Assembly: GCA_003586115.2 (NCBI GenBank)
Contig: QVOM02000042.1
Coordinates: 32,950,855-33,014,854 of the forward strand
DNA from: Salvator merianae
Lineage: Eukaryota > Chordata > Lepidosauria > Squamata > Teiidae
Length of the DNA: 64,000 nucleotides
Direction of reading: 5' to 3'
Part shown: in pieces, positions 1 through 12,018 of the stretch
Position numbering within the stretch: the stretch's first letter is position 1
Layout of the letters: each line of letters begins with the position of its first letter
Translations under genes and position numbers: made by a program
Notes under the pieces: model-generated
The model's database searches: none
What the model was told of the DNA's origin: nothing
What the model saw: the letters and a program-made list of their open reading frames with translations, nothing else

Positions 1-640
1 CAGCATGCCACCATTGGCCCTTTCTGGGTGCATTTCTGGGAGTCCAGTCAAATGGCATGGGGCTCCCCGTGTCACTTGGCCTGGTTCTACCATCTGCATG
101 GCTGGACACGTCCAGCACTGGTAATGCTTGGGAGACTGCTTTAACGTGGTCTTCCATTGGTGCGTTCCCCAGCAAAATTTTCACACTCGGAAGCAGGGTT
201 ACTGCTGGTCTCATCCAATTAGAACATTGCCTGGGATGTATGGGCTTCTGAGGACCACTCTAGTGTGCAGACCACCTGTAGATCCGGGCAGTAATTGGCA
301 CAGTCCCCAAGGATCATGCAGAAGCTGCAGAAGTGTACAGCTCCAACTAGCAGCCTGGGGCCTTTTCTCAGAGGAAGATTTACGTTAAACCATGGCTGAC
401 ATTTTTATCAATCTACCACCACTATTTACAGTTGACAAACATTTTCTAGAGGCTCCTGAGATCCAGAAAATAGAAGAAACATACATTGTGCAGAATTATT
501 ACAAGGCATACTATTTTCATAAATTCCATATTATTGATGCATTTTGATTGGGAGAGGGAGGGAAACGGAAAAACGGAAATGAAAACTAAAAATGCAACCC
601 ACTTTTAAGCCAATACTCTCCTCATTGTTGATTTAAATAC
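1..640. other. Unassigned non-coding sequence
   Basis: No repeat family or exon was recognised. Two short open frames at 57-251 and 128-388 overlap in different frames and carry no recognisable domain. Composition near position 1 is more GC-rich than the following kilobase, so this may be the tail of a DNA element that starts outside the window, but no terminal repeat is visible. Confidence 0.4.
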
Positions 641-799
641 AGCACACCCTCCACATTCATGATTTCCCAGATTGTGGAATTTGGTTCTCCGTAAATGGGA
701 AAATGGCATGCAACCTTATTACTGGCCTAAAATAGGCAAGAAACATGACCAAAATGATTCCTTTTCAAGCCATTTTGCCACAAAAAAGGGCTTGTTGGG

Positions 800-941
800 T
801 TTGTTTTGAACTTCCCCAGTTCTGTTCAAATTCAAGCTAAAGCTTTGACCCCGAAAGAGATTCAGTTCAAATTTGAACCATACGAGCCCCATTCTATTTA
901 GAACCCCAGGTCTAAATAGAACTAGTTCAACATACCCCTAG
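800..941. repeat. Half copy of a TAGRG-GTGCAC hAT-like MITE
   Basis: The stretch is rich in GTTCAAATTTGAAC-type words and ends with GAACTAGTTCAACATACCCCTA. That end matches the right side of the element at 61790-62108 in word order (TTCTATTTA, CCC block, TTCAAATTT, final TTAGTTCA). The matching left terminus was not found, so this is treated as a truncated or decayed copy. Confidence 0.4.
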
Positions 942-1316
942 TTTGTTTATATCATTCTTAAAGCATTAGAAAGCCACATCATTACAATTGCAAAAATCAG
1001 TAAACAATTTACAGTTTGTGGTTTGTTTGTTTTTTTGTACATGATATTTGATGCTATGGATCTCACGGCAATACACTCACCATGAAGTGATCTGATTTAT
1101 TATTATTATGCTAGTCACACACAATCTATCAGATCTTCTTGACTGAGTTTGGGGTTATTCATTATCAAACCTTCCTATAGATCAGAGATAATTAGAAGTA
1201 TCTTCTTTACCTTCATTTACATAGGTGGAAAAGTCACAATTTTATACTATGGGGTAGATTTCCACCCAGAATCACAAACAGAAAAACTGATATAAAATTA
1301 TTCTTCAGAATTAGAG

Positions 1317-1378
1317 GTGTGTGCGTGTGTGCGCGTGTGCATTTATATATATTTATGTAGATATATAGATATATCCCC
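1317..1378. repeat. GT/AT-rich microsatellite
   Basis: GTGTGTGCGTGTGTGCGCGTGTG is followed by ATATATATTTATG and AGATATATAG repeats. This is an imperfect alternating purine-pyrimidine tract. Confidence 0.8.
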
Positions 1379-2642
1379 TTTGGTAGTTAAAGTTTGACAG
1401 TTCAAGAAAATATCCTGCAAGTAGCCCAGGTAAAATTTATTAACCTCTCTTGTTAACCCCAAACCATCAATTTAGGGGCATATTTAATTCTGTGGGAGAA
1501 AAAAATACCAGGAAAAGGTTAACTTGTACTGAAATAGCTAACAATATTTGTTTAAAATTAAAATGGCTTGATTGCAGGTGACTTCAGAGGGGCAACACTT
1601 CTGTGAAAATTATCCTATAGAACCAAAAGTCTGCAAATAAATTAGCAATTTTAATCAAGTTACTGAAGTGTGTAACCTCTGGATTAACCCAGATCTGGAA
1701 AATAAAGAATAGGCACTTTGCAGGAAGGGCCTCACATAAGTGTTAAAATATTCCAAAAAGCCAGTGCTATCAAAAGGTTTCATTAACTTCTACTGTAAGG
1801 TAAGTTTCCACCCCAGAGGCCTACATACCCCTCCAGGAGGCCTAAACATATCCTAAGAAGCTAATTTTTTGCTGAGTTTGCTTTCATAGGACTTTCTGTC
1901 AATGTCATACATTTATAGGAGTGTAGCATTGAAGACCATAGAATAACCAGCTTTCCAGTAGGCCTATAGTAGGAATTCTGTATACCTCAAAAATGTTCAT
2001 GAAGGCTAGAATATGTGCAGTTCTGAGTGCTGCCCTTTGCAATTATGACAATTCCTACTATAAAGTGTTTGTCTAAAACCTTGGTATGGCATTCAGGGCA
2101 CCAATTATGATTGGCATTTCTGCTACTTTCTTTTGCCCAAGTCCTTCTATTTTGACTTGTAGGTCTCTGTATGTATAGATGAATGTATATATTGTGTATT
2201 TAATATATTTATCTATCCTGCCCTACACCCAGAGGTGCATTTTAATTAAAAATTTAAAATAACTCATTAAAACCAATAACAGTGCCTCCTGTGTCTACCA
2301 TTACTTTTCTTTTCTTTTCCCCTTTAAATTCTCTAATTTCAGAGGTGTTAATATGCAAGGTGTTTATCAGTTTGAATTTGAAAGTCCCACAAAATCTTGG
2401 TCCCTTCATTTTGAACAAATCTCTCCCTGTTGTGATGCTTCCAGTTCTTTCTTGCAGGCAGATTTTGCATTTTTTTGCTGATATTCCAGAAGATCATAGC
2501 AGCTACTTGATTGTTCCTTTCTTTGTGTTCTCCTTTCTTTCTCTGTTAATTTTTCTTATAATTACCTATACTAAATATTTCACAGTCTCATTAGCTTCTA
2601 TGCATAGCTGGCATTTACTATGAATCTGTCTTCTCAGTCTAT

Positions 2643-3347
2643 GACCCTTCTGCACTTACCTGCCTTTATTCAGAATCAGTAGGCCTGGCTAAATCAGGCC
2701 CACTGATTCCAACCAGAGGAAGATGTGGTTGGGATCACCATGTCTGTGAGATGGTTCTGATCCATATCAGCCCATGGCACAGCCTTGAAGCTCATGCAAG
2801 CTTCATGGCTGCGCCCCTACACCTCCAAAAATTTCCAAGCCTTGTGGCTTCTGGGGGATATATTTTGGCAGTGCACTATGGTGTGCCACTGAACTGGGTT
2901 CCCCAGAAGTCCTGAAAATGGGAGGCATGCCTTCTGCATGCCTCTTGTTTTGGACCAGGACCACTGGTCCCGTTGATAGACACCATTAAACAGGTCTACC
3001 AGTTTAAGACTTTCCTAATCAGAAGCATGCTCTGTCTAATGCAGACAGAGCAGACCGACAGTGGGTATGGTCTCATTCATCTGCATTAACATGTCACTCT
3101 GGCCCTTTCTGCACTTGGCCTTATTGTGGATTATATCCCAGAATAGGGACCTGCTATCCACATGCTAGTGCAAACTATGAAAGGTCTTGCGCAGGGCCTA
3201 CCATAGTCTGCATTAGCATGCAGACAGCAGGTTCCTATTCTGAGATATAATCTGGAATACATCCAAGTGCAGAAAGGCCCTCTGTGAGGCCTAGATGCAT
3301 ACTACATGGGCTCTTGATCTGAATTAGAGGTCCATGCAAAAAGGTCC
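2643..3347. mobile_element. 705-bp non-autonomous DNA element, 3-bp TSD TAT
   Basis: Left end GACCCTTCTGCACTTACC and right end CCATGCAAAAAGGTCC are imperfect inverted repeats. TAT flanks both sides (2640-2642 and 3348-3350). The element interrupts the R4-like LINE: the LINE zinc-finger block resumes directly after the left flank. It contains the AAGCTCATGCAAGCTT palindromic word also seen in related elements near 18550, 48710 and 60680. A 180-bp MITE sits inside it at 3101-3280. No coding frame of its own was recognised. Confidence 0.7.
3101..3280. mobile_element. 180-bp palindromic MITE, copy 1 (TSD TCT)
   Basis: The whole element is close to an inverted repeat: GGCCCTTTCTGCACTTGG opens it and CCAAGTGCAGAAAGGCCC closes it, with the arms extending through AATAGGGACCTGC and its complement. 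TCT flanks both sides (3098-3100, 3281-3283). It has the same length and layout as the copies at 4988-5167 and 60880-61059. Confidence 0.85.
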
Positions 3348-4029
3348 TATGCTTTTACTGCATTTGTACTCCTCAGTGCTAGTTCTTGTGCAGCAAATAT
3401 TAGGCCCTCCATTTTATTTTATTTTTCCCCTGTATATGCAGCTGTTTTCTATGCCACATGTCTCATTAGCTAGACAGTTGCTGGATTTTTGTATAGCTGC
3501 CTTTAATAAACCTTCCTTGATGACCACTTTTATCATCTGTTCCTGATTTGCTTTGATGTAATCTGTGAGGTTTTTTCCTTCCTCTTCTATTGATTGCCAA
3601 ATTTGTATTAAGCCATGCCTGTCTTCACTTCGGGGCAAATGCAGCCTGTCAACATCACTTCTTAGATGTAATGCACATTTAATGGTCATGATCTTCTGTA
3701 TCTAACAATCAAGGACATCTAATTCAGCTTGTGCCCAATCAACCACTCCAGCACTATATCGAACAACAGGAGTAGCTTGGATGTTAATGGCTTTTTATTG
3801 TATTCCTATTGTGGAATTTTGCTTTAAGGACGTTTTCTTATTCTTCTGATATATTCTATTTGATGTTGCTGTCTTGTGAAATATCCAGATATTGGTAGCT
3901 CTTTTCCAGCAGTAAACTGTTTATATCATTGCTATATGCCATCTATATGCCTCCAGTATTTTTCATCTTCCTATGATTGATCTCCAGTGAAAGGTCCTGG
4001 GTCATGTCCCCACTTACCTCAAAGAGGGT

Positions 4030-4984
4030 CCTGCAGCCCTTGAAGAACATGCCTGCTGCAGCTGCGTCTCACTTTTGCCTTCTTAGTTTATAGGGTGCAG
4101 TTTTGCATTCTGTAAACAAGGCACCAATTGTTAGCTGGTGAAAATGGTGCTTCTGAGCTTTGAAATGGAGACACAGAGGCATTTTATTCTGTGTCAGATC
4201 AGGGCACCTCCCATGTCATCTTGGAAAGAAGCCATCTCCAATGGAAAATGGAGATCCTGCCATAATCTCTCAGTTTTCTGCTACTATATATTTTGCCATT
4301 GTACTTGATCTTCCAGTATCCCTGTGGGCTTCAGACCTGGATACTCAGCTAAAGATTTTGAATGCTGAAGCCCTCTTATCACTGTCTTGAGCAAAGACTG
4401 ATCTGGTATAGGATTTTTTTCCTCTGGTTTTAATCATTTTTAGTGAATTTTGCCTGGCTCTTCAGCAAAGGCCTGATTGAGTTGGGTGGCCTTCCAGCAT
4501 AAAACTCTAACTAATTTTTAGCATGCAAGTGCTACACCATATAAGAGTAATGCCATGTAGAGTAGAATTAATGATGATGATGATGATGATGTTCTTGAAA
4601 TAATAACCAGATGTTAAGAATAGTGCACTGGGAAAACAGCACACCCAGGCACCAAGCTCTCAAAGCAGAATCTAATAGGAAAAAGTTTTTAAAAATGCTA
4701 AATCATCCACGTTAACCTTAAAATAAAAGTCAGACAGTACAAAAACCTCCCAGATACAGAATTTTTCAAAAACAAATAAAAATACTTTATTAAAGTACAA
4801 GAAAACACCCCAAAACAGCTTAAAATGGCAGAGCTGTCAGATTTGTGAACAGCTAACCCCAGCCTGTCAAATGGCAAGCAAAGCAAGAGGAAAGGGTGCA
4901 ATGCTAGGGATTCTCACAGTAGGAGCAGCACTGCAGAGACTGAACAGCATGTGGGCCAAAAAGGGAAACAAACTGCACAGACTT
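4030..4984. other. Unassigned sequence with a short ATG microsatellite
   Basis: No element boundaries were recognised. A (GAT)n tract lies at 4570-4591; such trinucleotide tails often follow RTE-type LINEs or SINEs, but no such body is evident upstream. Confidence 0.4.
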
Positions 4985-4987
4985 CTA

Positions 4988-5167
4988 GGCCCTTTCTGCA
5001 CTTGGCCTTATTCCAGATTATATCTTGGAATAGGGATCTGCCATCTGCATGTTAATAGGAACTATGGCAGGCCTCACCTGGGGTCTGCTATAATCTGCAT
5101 TAGTGTGTGGACAGCAGGTCCCTATTCTGAGATATAGTCCAGAATAAAGCCAAGTGCAGAAAGGGCT
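4988..5167. mobile_element. 180-bp palindromic MITE, copy 2 (TSD CTA)
   Basis: It starts GGCCCTTTCTGCACTTGGCC and ends GCCAAGTGCAGAAAGGGCT. CTA flanks both sides (4985-4987, 5168-5170). The arms carry GGAATAGGGATCTGCCAT and the complementary CAGGTCCCTATTCTGAG, as in copies 1 and 3. Confidence 0.85.
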
Positions 5168-5170
5168 CTA

Positions 5171-6710
5171 CTTAATACATGTGGTCTTTTAAGAACACTT
5201 TTGATAGCTAGGTTAATGGAAAAACTATAGAGAAGGAAAAAGGACCCGAATTTCAACTGATCTAACCTCAGGGAGTACTAGACTATCAGTGGGCACACGG
5301 ATATTTCACCCTTCACTGTGGTGAGGTTTGGGGAGCAAAGTCCCCAGTCCAGTAAAGTATCCATGGACAAGAGGGAGATTTGTGCACAATGGGCAGAGTG
5401 CTACTCTGCAGATCAGCAGCAGCAAAGTTACAGTCTTTGGCAAGTTAGTTATCTCAAGTGAGGCAAAGTAAAGTCCAGGCTGCAAATCTGCTGTAGGTTT
5501 GAAGCAGCAGACAAGCGGCAGATTTAAAGTATGGCTGAGTTTTTCTTTTAGGATCGAGGTGCGGCAGCATGAAGAATTGAACAGGATGGTGAGCAGCATG
5601 GATGGAGGGAGTCCAGATGATGGAAATCCAAAGAGATTATGCTGTGTGCTACCCCAGGGTTATATTTTATCTTTGATCTGGACAAAGGGGGGCTGACCTT
5701 AAACCTAAACTCAGCCCAGGGGAGAAAAACCACATGTGGGTAATACTTTACTATGAAGGAGAGGAAGCCTTTCTACACATGAGTATGATGCTGTATGAAA
5801 AGGTACGCTTGTGCATACATCACTAAAATGAGACCTCATGCAACAACTGTCTATGTGTTGGACTGCTGTTTTTACCTTTGGGTGGTGTTGATGGTTTTTC
5901 TTCCTTCACAAACAAACCATGTGAATCACTTAGACAATAGAATGGCATACCAACAATCAAAACCAATCAGGCCTGGGACATTTGTCCCACTCTAAGGCAA
6001 AGGAGCACCAAACACATTCAAGATGGGTTTCCTGCAAACATTTACCTATCACACAAACTACACAAGGCTGGACCAAACTCAATTTAAATGCGACAGGTAG
6101 CATCTTGATTTACTTTTAGCTCTTATTCAGAATTACACCCAGACTTCGCTTTGTTTCTATCAAGGCAAATTAGTTAAAGATTGATAGCTCTTGATCACTT
6201 TATGCAGATGGCTCCTGCCTTTGCCTACAGACACCGGGGGGGGGGGGGACAGAGGCTGGGACACCATCTGGTCTACCACAATTTTCCCCCTTTTTTTCTT
6301 CCCTTCCAATCTCCTTTTGCCCCATGCCATTTTTTTTTGGGGGGGGGGGTTAAGCCTGAGAGCAGAGACTTGTTTAATAATACATTTTATAAATTACTCT
6401 GGGAGCTTTTTATAGGTTTAAGGAAGGAATAAAAATACACTAAAGAACTGCAGCAAAGGAAATAACACAAGTAACCTCTACAGATCAGCTTTTTGCATCT
6501 GCCTAAGACCCTCTTGTTTACCCGGTAACTAGTGTCCACTTGGAATAACACATCTTGTCTGGTGGTTACAATCAATTGCTTTGCCCAATGCCTGTTAAAA
6601 GATAGGAAAAAAGAGGCATTGCGTGAGACACCCTCTGTAGTCAGCAACTCAGTCTGAATCGATGCCTAAGGGGATAAACTGCAACTTTAAAGTTTTTCAT
6701 TTGATTGTTT
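5171..6710. other. Unassigned sequence with two poly-G runs
   Basis: No gene or repeat family was recognised. Two guanine homopolymers occur, at about 6236-6248 and 6340-6350, separated by a pyrimidine-rich tract. The overlapping short frames here encode low-complexity glycine or phenylalanine-rich peptides and are not credible genes. Confidence 0.5.
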
Positions 6711-6714
6711 TGAG

Positions 6715-7786
6715 GAATCTGCATGTAATCCCAGAGGAGCTATGAAGATCTGTGAAAATGTTATTTTGAATAATGGTGGCACTAGAAAATATGGACATTG
6801 TGCAGGAGGCATAAACAAACAAACAAAAATCCAAAGAAAATGGCTGAGGAAACAAAATAGTAAAGGAAATGGTAGTGGAGAAAGAGAATGTTATAAATAA
6901 ATGTTGTTGTTGATGATGATGATGATTATACCAAACTGAATGAGGACTTCCAGAGAACAGAAGGAGAGAAAATTTTAGATAATTTTCATTTAAAATAATC
7001 CTTAAATGAGAAATGCAAAGAAATAAAAGAAAACAGAATGGGAAAACAAGAGATCACTTCAAGAAAATTGGAGGTATCAAGGTAACGCTTCATGCAAAAA
7101 TGGGCATGATAAAAGATAAAACTTGTAGAGACATAAGAGAAGTAGAAGGAATAAAGAAAAAATGGCAAGAATACATAGAAGAATGATACAAGAAAGATCT
7201 TAACCATAAAGGTATGGAGCCAGACATCCTGGGCAGTGAAGTAAAATGGGCCTTAGGAAGCATTGCTAGCAGAAAGGCTGATGGATGTGATGGAATTCCA
7301 GCTGAACTATTTAAAATCCTATAATACAATGCTGTTAAAGTGCTACTCCCAATATGTCAGCAAATCTGGAAAGCTCAGCAGTGGCCACAAAACGGGAAAA
7401 GGTCAGTTTACATCCCAGTTCCAAAAACTATCAAACAATTGTGCTCATTTCACACATTAGCAAGGTTATGCTCAAGTCCTTGCAAGCTTGTCTTCAGCAA
7501 TATGTGAACTGAGAAAACCCAGAAGTTCGAGCTCATTTTTGAAAAGCCAGAAGAATGACAGATAAAATTGCCAACATTTGCTGGATTATGGAAAAAGCAA
7601 GGGAATTCCATAAAAACTTATATTTCTACTTCATTATGTTAAAGGCTTTAACAGTATGGACTAAAACAAATTGTGGCAAGTTCTTAAAGAGGTGGGAGTA
7701 CCAAATCAATTTATCTGCCTCCTGAGTAATCTGTATGTGAGTCAAGAAGCAACAGTTAGAACGAAACATGGAACAACTGAGGTTGC
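6715..7786 (+). mobile_element. BovB (RTE) LINE fragment, plus strand
   Basis: The strand follows the BovB ORF2 nucleotide sequence in order: GGACATTGTGCAGGAGGC near 6795, then GATGGATGTGATGGAATTCC near 7280, then TGCCAACATTTGCTGGATTATGG near 7570, then CAAGAAGCAACAGTTAGAAC near 7745. This spans the linker and the reverse transcriptase core. Frameshifts and stops break every frame, and a GTT/GAT microsatellite (6903-6928) interrupts the body. Both ends are truncated. BovB is typical of squamates and ruminants, and is the strongest host clue together with CR1. Confidence 0.85.
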
Positions 7787-8855
7787 ATTTTGTTACCCTG
7801 TTTATTTATATTATCTGCACAGTGCTTCTCACTAATACCCACAGCATGAATATGTTCCTTGACTTCTTCTTTGGCCATTGTGACGATTACTGGAAACGCT
7901 TCATTTTCCTGTAATTTTCTGTTGTCATCATTTTCAGATATATTCACACAGGGTGAATCACTAGAAAACCACATGGGCATTTAACATCGACAGTTAAGCT
8001 GCTTTAGCTATTAAGGCGAAGACTCGGTTTTCAACATGTTTTCCAATAAAAGTCCATCCCAAGGGGCAGGACATGAGGAATAGGATGAAAGTGGTTAAGT
8101 CAATACAAGATTGACTCCATTACTCTTGCCATCTGTTTATCATGGACTATGTTAAAGTTGTTTTGCTCTCTTTTATTGACTAAGGGATATTAATATTGCT
8201 TGACAACTGCTTGGTGTACAAAATAAATGGTTATCTCATTTTGTTGCCTAACAGCTGTTGATTCACCCATGCTAACATGTTCATGAGGCATCAATCATGT
8301 ATTTAAAATGTGAACAGTTCTCACTGTACATGTGGCTGGAGAATATTGGACAATGTAGAAATACAGCTGGTAGGAGTTAATGACAGGGTTGTACAAATAA
8401 CTCTCTCTCTCTACTTTAATGAACTAAGCATCAATCACTTTTCACAGATGACTTCTTTTCCATCACTGAAATACCCTGCAGTTGTGTAGATAAGAATAGT
8501 ATTTAAATCCAATGGCAAATGGTTTCCAGCTTTGATGGTTAATTTCAAACTTTTGTTAACTATTATTATCATGTAAGGAAGAGGAATGATATAAGAAGGA
8601 AAAAGTATAAGGAGATATTATTGAGGTGTGTGGATCATTTTCACTAAAAGAGGTAAAGTACTGCAACTGAATTATGGTTTTATTATTTATTGAGCTATAT
8701 ATTTATAGTTCAAATCATAATTTGATGTATCATTTAAGTGCAAAGTAAAACTATGCAATTTATCAGGGGGGCAGATCTGACTAACAGTTGACATAGGGTG
8801 TTCAGATTAGGGTCCTTCTAACTTTAATATTTGTGCAGAAAAGGAAACTTCTGCT
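7787..8855. other. Unassigned AT-rich sequence
   Basis: No repeat family was recognised. A 74-codon minus-strand frame (7980-7756) partly overlaps the antisense end of the BovB fragment and has no recognisable domain, so it is not called. Confidence 0.4.
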
Positions 8856-8859
8856 CAAA

Positions 8860-9715
8860 AATATTTAGTGGCATCAAAGCTGGCTATAACTGAACACGAA
8901 AGAGATCTTGGAGTAATGATAGATAGTTCATTGAAGGTGTCGACACAATGTGAATCCACAGTCAAAAAAGCCAATAGAATGTTAGGGATAATAAGAAATG
9001 GTATTGATTTTTTTTAAAAAAATGCTACTATTATAATGTGCTTATACAAATCAATGGTGTGACTGCATCTGGAATACTATGTGCAGTTTTGGCTATCTCA
9101 TTTGAAAAAGGATATAGCAGAATTGGAAAATGTGCAAAATAGGGCAACTAAGATGATTAACAACATGAAAAATCTTACTTATGAGGAAAAGCTGCAGCAG
9201 TTGGACCTTTTTAGTTTACAAAGGAGGAGACTGAGAGGAGACATGATAGAAGTACACAAAATTATGCATGGTTTGGAGAAAGTGCATAGGGAGAGGTTTT
9301 CTCCTTTTCTCAAAAAAAAAGGGGGGGTCACCCAACGTAATTAACATCTGGACAAATCAGGACAGACAAAAGAAAATAGTTTTTTTTACACAATGCATAA
9401 ATCAAATTTTGGAACTCACTTAACCTAAGATGTACTGTTGGCTACAAGCTTGGAAGATTTTAGAAAAGGGTTTGGATGCATTCATGATAATCAGGGCAAT
9501 CAATGGCTAGAAGCCCTGATAGCGAGGTGAATGCCTCTGTAATAGGAGTTTGTTTACCTCTGAAAACCAGCTGCTGGAAAACTGTAAGCAGAACAAGCTG
9601 TGAGCTCATGTTCTGCTACTGGACCTCCTTGTACAGTTGGCTGGTCACTGTGTGAACAGGCAGCTGGACTACAAGGATCATGGATCCAGTCCAGTGGGAC
9701 ACTTCTTATGTTTAT
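8860..9715 (+). mobile_element. CR1 LINE 3' portion, plus strand
   Basis: The sequence follows the CR1 3' end: CGAAAGAGATCTTGGAGTAA, the CTGCATCTGGAATACTATGT block, AGGGCAACTAAGATGATTAA, GAGGAAAAGCTGCAGCAGTT, and the 3' UTR ending in a degraded form of the usual tail (GGACACTTCTTATGTT). It is 5'-truncated, as most CR1 copies are. A poly-T/poly-A patch near 9010 and an A9/G7 run near 9310 break the coding frame. Confidence 0.9.
9081..9344 (+). pseudogene. CR1 ORF2 C-terminal remnant
   Basis: An 87-codon frame encodes the CR1 segment just downstream of the reverse transcriptase: QFWLSHLKKDIAELENVQNR (residues 2-21), ATKMINNMKNLTYEEKLQQL, then DLFSLQRRRLRGDMIEVHKI. Live CR1 proteins show the same layout (QFW-xP-x-KKDI-xxLE-xVQRRATKMI and LFSLxKRRLRGD). 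The start methionine is internal and arbitrary. The frame runs off at an A9/G7 homopolymer, which looks like a frameshift. This is a fossil of a mobile element, not a host gene. Confidence 0.85.
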
Positions 9716-10151
9716 ACCAATCAGTTAACACTTGCTGAAACTATGTCTTCCACATGGTCCTTTAAAATGTAGGAACCTGGCCTTGGTTCTATATGACAAT
9801 CCTAGGTTAACCTGAGATTAATTTACCACAAGCAATGATACTGAAGATTATAAGAGTTATAGATTATTTCCTGCCCTTGCAGAGGCTTTTGTAGTCGTGA
9901 ATCTATCCATCAGGTTCACCTAAAGTAGGCTGTTTTCTGGGGAAACAATGTTTTAATCAAATTTAGTTGTTAACACTTCACACTGATTTGATCTCAATAG
10001 ACTAACATATATCTTACATAAATCACCTTTGCATAGTCTCCAGAAACTGAGAAATGAGGAGAATATAACTTGAAGCACATGGAAAGTAGAGTATATTGCC
10101 TTTTAAATATGAATTAAAACTTTTATTTTTAATGTAAGTTCTCTGGCAAGT
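9716..10151. other. Unassigned sequence
   Basis: Nothing recognised between the CR1 tail and the hAT-like element. Confidence 0.4.
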
Positions 10152-10159
10152 GCAGAGAG

Positions 10160-11446
10160 TAGGGGTGTGCACGAAGATTCGTTGCATTCAAATTTCGTAC
10201 GAATTTTGAAGCTTCGCGGCTTTCGCATCAAATGCGAAGTGCAATCTACATTGCGAAAGCGAATGGCGAAAGTCCCCTCCATTTTCGCTAATTTTCGGGA
10301 CCTTCGCCGTTCGCCGCGAACGGCCGCTTTTGTCTTTTTTCGCTGCGAAAACTTTGCATCGAAGCACGGTTGCTTCACAGCCTCAAGACACTGCCTCTAG
10401 AGGTTGGAACTTGGAAATTGTAATGCATCACAGTAGGAAAGAAGGGTTTTTTTAACTCTTTGCCTGCCTCGCATCGATCGCACCGCATGAGGATGAGAAA
10501 CTCAGATGGCTAGGAGTTAATAAAACTTGTTTGTTGGTGGTATATAATTCTGCTTTTTGAAATGGAGGGCAAGATGAGGCATCATTTCACTGCTGCTCTG
10601 AAGTAGGAAGTTATTTCATCCTGTGGCTGCCTCCAGTCTTCTAAATTATGCGCTTAGCTGAAGGCAATTGCTTCGCACGTCGCTGACTGAGCCTGCCCGC
10701 CTTGTACAATGAGTAGGCGAGGCGCTTGTGGGGGGAAAAAAATTCAGTTGCAGGTCACTCAGCTGAGAGTCAGCTCCAATCGACACGGAAATAAAAAGGC
10801 TCATTGGCAGCCGCTTTTATAAGGTGCTATGGACCCACCCATAAAAGCCAATAGGTAAATAATTTCTGCACCCCAAACGATTGGCACGGCAGCCAACGAC
10901 AAGTCACGCCAATAAGTTAAAGTGACATAAGTTAGCGCGCATGCTCGCACAGACATGAGCATTGAAAAGGCATCGAAAATGACGAAAAATCAAAGCGAAA
11001 AAAATACCTTCGCTTGCTTTCGCCTCTCTGGCGTATTAGCGAAATTATAGCATTTCCACACAACCTCGCGATCCACAGTGAGGAACCCCAAAGTGCCTTC
11101 GTTGCTTTGGATCCTACTACAAACCAGCCACTGGTTAAAAGTAAGCTCCATGCATTTTTTACCTTATAACAAAGCAACTCCTTAAACTAGCAACGTGGAC
11201 GGTCAAATATGGAAGGGACAGGGCAGGGGCATATGTGGCATTTCCCTATAGAAAGAAGTGTATGTTTTTCGATACTTATTTCATTCATTTTGCAAGGAAC
11301 GTGCCCCCCATTTTTTTTGCGAAAATTTTCGCAGTGAAAACGAAAGTCGACATTTTCGCGAGTAGTGTTCTCGTGCGAAAACGAAACAACGGTGCTTCGA
11401 TGCTTTGCGAAACGAACACCGAAAAATCCTTTCGTGCACACCCCTA
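10160..11446. mobile_element. 1287-bp hAT-like element, perfect 8-bp TSD GCAGAGAG
   Basis: The left end TAGGGGTGTGCACGAA and right end TTCGTGCACACCCCTA are perfect 16-bp inverted repeats. GCAGAGAG lies directly outside both (10152-10159, 11447-11454). An 8-bp duplication with TA(G)n ends fits the hAT superfamily. The interior has many TTCGC/GCGAA words and is far richer in CpG than its surroundings. All frames are short (at most 91 codons) and none resembles a transposase, so this is non-autonomous. The exact TSD and intact ends suggest a fairly recent insertion. A related partial copy lies at 43640-43923. Confidence 0.9.
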
Positions 11447-11454
11447 GCAGAGAG

Positions 11455-11966
11455 ACATTTCAGCAACACCTAGGACCTTCCAATTCTCCCACACCATATT
11501 AGTAAGGATAATTTTTTACCAAACACAGTCTTTCACTGATTTGTTTGTATTCTTTTCACTGAAAAGAACACAATGGAAACTACAAATATGTTCTGCTGTC
11601 TAGCTCTTAAGTCAAGAACTAAAAGTTAGGATAAATCCTGATAATCCTAACTTGAAAGGATGACTGGATGAGCTGCTCTGAAAGAAGACTTAAAGGAACA
11701 CCTTTGAAATTTTGATTTGTACTGTATATATTTTGAATTCTTCCTGAAAGCTACCCTAGTGTTAACCCAACTGTGACTGAAGCCTTTTATGTGTAATTGT
11801 ATTAACTATGACTTCATTTATGATAGTCAAACAACTATTCTGAAACAATGTATATGCATGTTCGTTTTATTTATTTTTTACCATATTGTATGGCCACCTA
11901 GTAACTGAGATTCTCAGTTAAAGCAATCAAAATCATGAAATTATATATATGTGGGGGGGGGGTTGA

Positions 11967-12018
<52 letters not shown>

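Larger units (their letters stand above)
2282..4000 (-). mobile_element. R4/Dong-like LINE relic, reverse transcriptase C-terminal part
   Basis: Read on the minus strand, 3689-3414 is open for 91 codons and contains SDVDRLHLPRSEDRHGLIQI. This resembles the block after the reverse transcriptase domain in R2/R4-type LINEs (DVDRLYLPRKEGGRGL in relatives). Upstream on the same strand, across stops and shifts, it reads AINIQATPVVRYSAGVVDW. Downstream, after the insertion at 2643-3347, it continues with CQLCIEANETV and then KILWDFQIQTDK, both typical of the zinc-finger and endonuclease-proximal tail of this group. Stops and frameshifts mean it is dead. Assignment to R4/Dong is from memory of family motifs; the broader R2/R4 group is safer. 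The 5' end near 4000 is approximate. Confidence 0.6.

Noticed and set aside
7756..7980. 74-codon minus-strand frame as a small gene
   Set aside because: Its C-terminal part is antisense BovB and the rest has no recognisable features.
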